Shown piece by piece: positions 62,972 to 64,000 of a stretch of 64,000 nucleotides of DNA. Location: the NCBI GenBank assembly GCA_018780645.1, contig JADMJJ010000005.1:62001-126000 (forward strand), read 5' to 3'. Within the stretch, counting starts at the first letter, position 1, and the number at the start of each line of letters is the position of its first letter. This DNA is from Burkholderiaceae bacterium. GTDB lineage: Bacteria; Pseudomonadota; Gammaproteobacteria; Burkholderiales; Burkholderiaceae_C. Position numbers and translations under genes: made by a program. A model generated the notes under the pieces. That model saw only the letters and a list, made by a program, of their open reading frames with translations, did not search any database and was not told the origin of the DNA.

Positions 62972-64000
62972 ATGCGATTGCGCAAGCCCGCCCTCATTGC
63001 GATCGTTGCGATGCTCGCGCTGCTCGCACTGGCCTACACCCAGCGCCTGTACCTGCTGCAGTATTCGCTCGGCTGGTACACCGACATCGTCAACCCGCGC
63101 GACCCCAACCGGCCGGTGCCCTGGGAGGCCGGACCGGCCAGCGCCAGCCTGCCGGCGGCACAGCGCCCACCCAACATCATCGTCATCATGGCCGACGACC
63201 TGGGCATCAACGATGTCACCGCCCACGGCGGCGGGCGCGCGGCCGAGGGCGTGCCGACGCCGCATATCGACAGCATCGCCCGCGATGGCGTGCGCTTCGA
63301 TCAGGGCTATGCCGGCAGCGCCGTTTGCACGGTGTCGCGCGCGGCGCTGATGACCGGTCGCTACCCCTGGCGCTTCGGCGTCGAGTTCACCCCGACACCG
63401 GGGGCGATGGCGCGTGTCGCTGGCGCGCTGTACGCCGACCCGGCACGCATCCATCCCGTCGTCGTCGATCAGGACAAGGCCGGCCAGGCCAAGGACTTCA
63501 ACGAGCTCGGCCTGCCAGGCGTCGAACAGACGGTGGCCGAGCTGCTCAAGCCGCGCGGCTACCACACCGTGCACATCGGCAAATGGCATCTGGGCAGCAC
63601 GCCCGAGATGCGGCCCAACCAGCAGGGCTTCGACGAGAGCCTGTTCATGGAGAGCGGCCTGTACCTGCCCGAGAAGGACGCCCGCGTCGTCAATTCCAAG
63701 CAGGACTTCGATCCCATCGACAAATTCCTCTGGCCAAATATGCGCTTCGGTGTCAGCTACAACGGCGGCAAATGGTTCGAGCCGAGCAAATACCTGACCG
63801 ACTACTTCACCGACGAGGCGGTGACGGCGATACGGCGCAACAAGCACCGGCCGTTCTTCCTGTTCCTCGCCCACTGGGGCGTGCACACGCCGCTGCAGGC
63901 CAGCAAGGCCGACTACGACGCGCTGCCCAACATCCCCGACCACCGCCGCCGCGTCTATGGGGCCATGGTGCGCTCGGTGGACCGCAGCGTCGGCCGCGTG
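62972..64000 (+). CDS. Sulfatase, partial (truncated by the window end)
   Basis: The frame is open for 343 codons with no stop. It starts with a TM/signal helix (LIAIVAMLALLALAY) and continues NIIVIMADDLGINDVT (first metal site Asp pair), HIDSIARDGVRFDQGYAGSA and the active-site region VCTVSRAALMTGRYPWRFG, then KWHLGSTPEMRPNQQGFDE. It is anchored or exported to the periplasm and should hydrolyse sulfate esters after a formylglycine-generating enzyme converts the Cys. The usual C-x-P-S-R has Val in place of Pro (CTVSR), unusual for the family. It may instead be a related phosphatase or phosphonate hydrolase. Confidence 0.8.
   Translation, partial: MRLRKPALIAIVAMLALLALAYTQRLYLLQYSLGWYTDIVNPRDPNRPVPWEAGPASASLPAAQRPPNIIVIMADDLGINDVTAHGGGRAAEGVPTPHIDSIARDGVRFDQGYAGSAVCTVSRAALMTGRYPWRFGVEFTPTPGAMARVAGALYADPARIHPVVVDQDKAGQAKDFNELGLPGVEQTVAELLKPRGYHTVHIGKWHLGSTPEMRPNQQGFDESLFMESGLYLPEKDARVVNSKQDFDPIDKFLWPNMRFGVSYNGGKWFEPSKYLTDYFTDEAVTAIRRNKHRPFFLFLAHWGVHTPLQASKADYDALPNIPDHRRRVYGAMVRSVDRSVGRV

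Overview
The window is GC-rich chromosomal DNA from a betaproteobacterium of the order Burkholderiales. Protein character points to the Roseateles/Paucibacter/Rubrivivax/Ideonella side of the order; that placement is inference from gene content, not a database match. Supporting features are the dcw order running mraZ to ftsZ then lpxC, dusB followed by fis, PEP-CTERM sorting signals, a PhaI/PhaF-type phasin and a short citryl-CoA lyase beside a CoA-transferase. No rRNA, tRNA, CRISPR array, transposase or phage gene is visible.

Layout. 1-12.0 kb: end of a pyrimidine 5'-nucleotidase gene, argB, a PMT-type mannosyltransferase, a three-gene MukBEF/Mks-like condensin operon, a LysR regulator facing a small unknown gene, a cupin, a VOC protein and a two-domain fatty acyl-CoA reductase. 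12.2-22.9 kb: phasin, patatin lipase, PEP-CTERM protein, M32 carboxypeptidase, YqaA, dusB-fis-purH, a coniferyl-aldehyde-type dehydrogenase and a two-gene TIR-like plus SLATT (DUF4231) cassette that looks like a conflict/defence module. 22.9-30.7 kb: TorF-like porin, ECF sigma/anti-sigma/subtilase operon, a fused double PEP-CTERM gene, then PlsC-like, CdsA-like and ruvC genes. 30.7-39.7 kb: an overlapping phosphorelay operon (hybrid kinase, HPt, receiver-cyclase, membrane cNMP-binding protein), an ArsR/SRPBCC operon facing a DinB-like gene, and a CoA-transferase/citryl-CoA lyase pair. 39.8-58.8 kb: the complete dcw cell-wall and division cluster on the minus strand, with a sigma-70-like promoter and MraZ boxes at its head. 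59.1-64 kb: a secreted unknown, fadD, a PF10118-type hydrolase, a membrane protein with a possible dimeric-barrel domain and a truncated sulfatase.

How the genes work together. The dcw block makes lipid II (MurC-F, Ddl, MraY, MurG) and builds the septum (FtsL, I, W, Q, A, Z); most junctions overlap by a few bases, so the cluster is probably translationally coupled. A 56-codon gene sits exactly between ftsW and murG with overlaps on both sides. The phosphorelay operon reads as a self-contained circuit from sensor kinase through HPt to a receiver-controlled cyclase and a membrane cyclic-nucleotide receptor.

Most unusual items: (1) a 272-bp triple inverted repeat between ftsZ and lpxC that could fold into a three-way junction; (2) the TIR-like/SLATT pair; (3) a roughly 70-bp palindromic repeat family with three copies, each lying in or at the edge of coding sequence and always on the same strand relative to its host gene, one inside a histidine-kinase ATPase domain; (4) an anti-sigma factor whose C-terminal domain resembles the prodomain of the adjacent subtilase; (5) a PEP-CTERM protein read in frame into a second PEP-CTERM protein; (6) a MurD with long acidic/proline-rich insertions.
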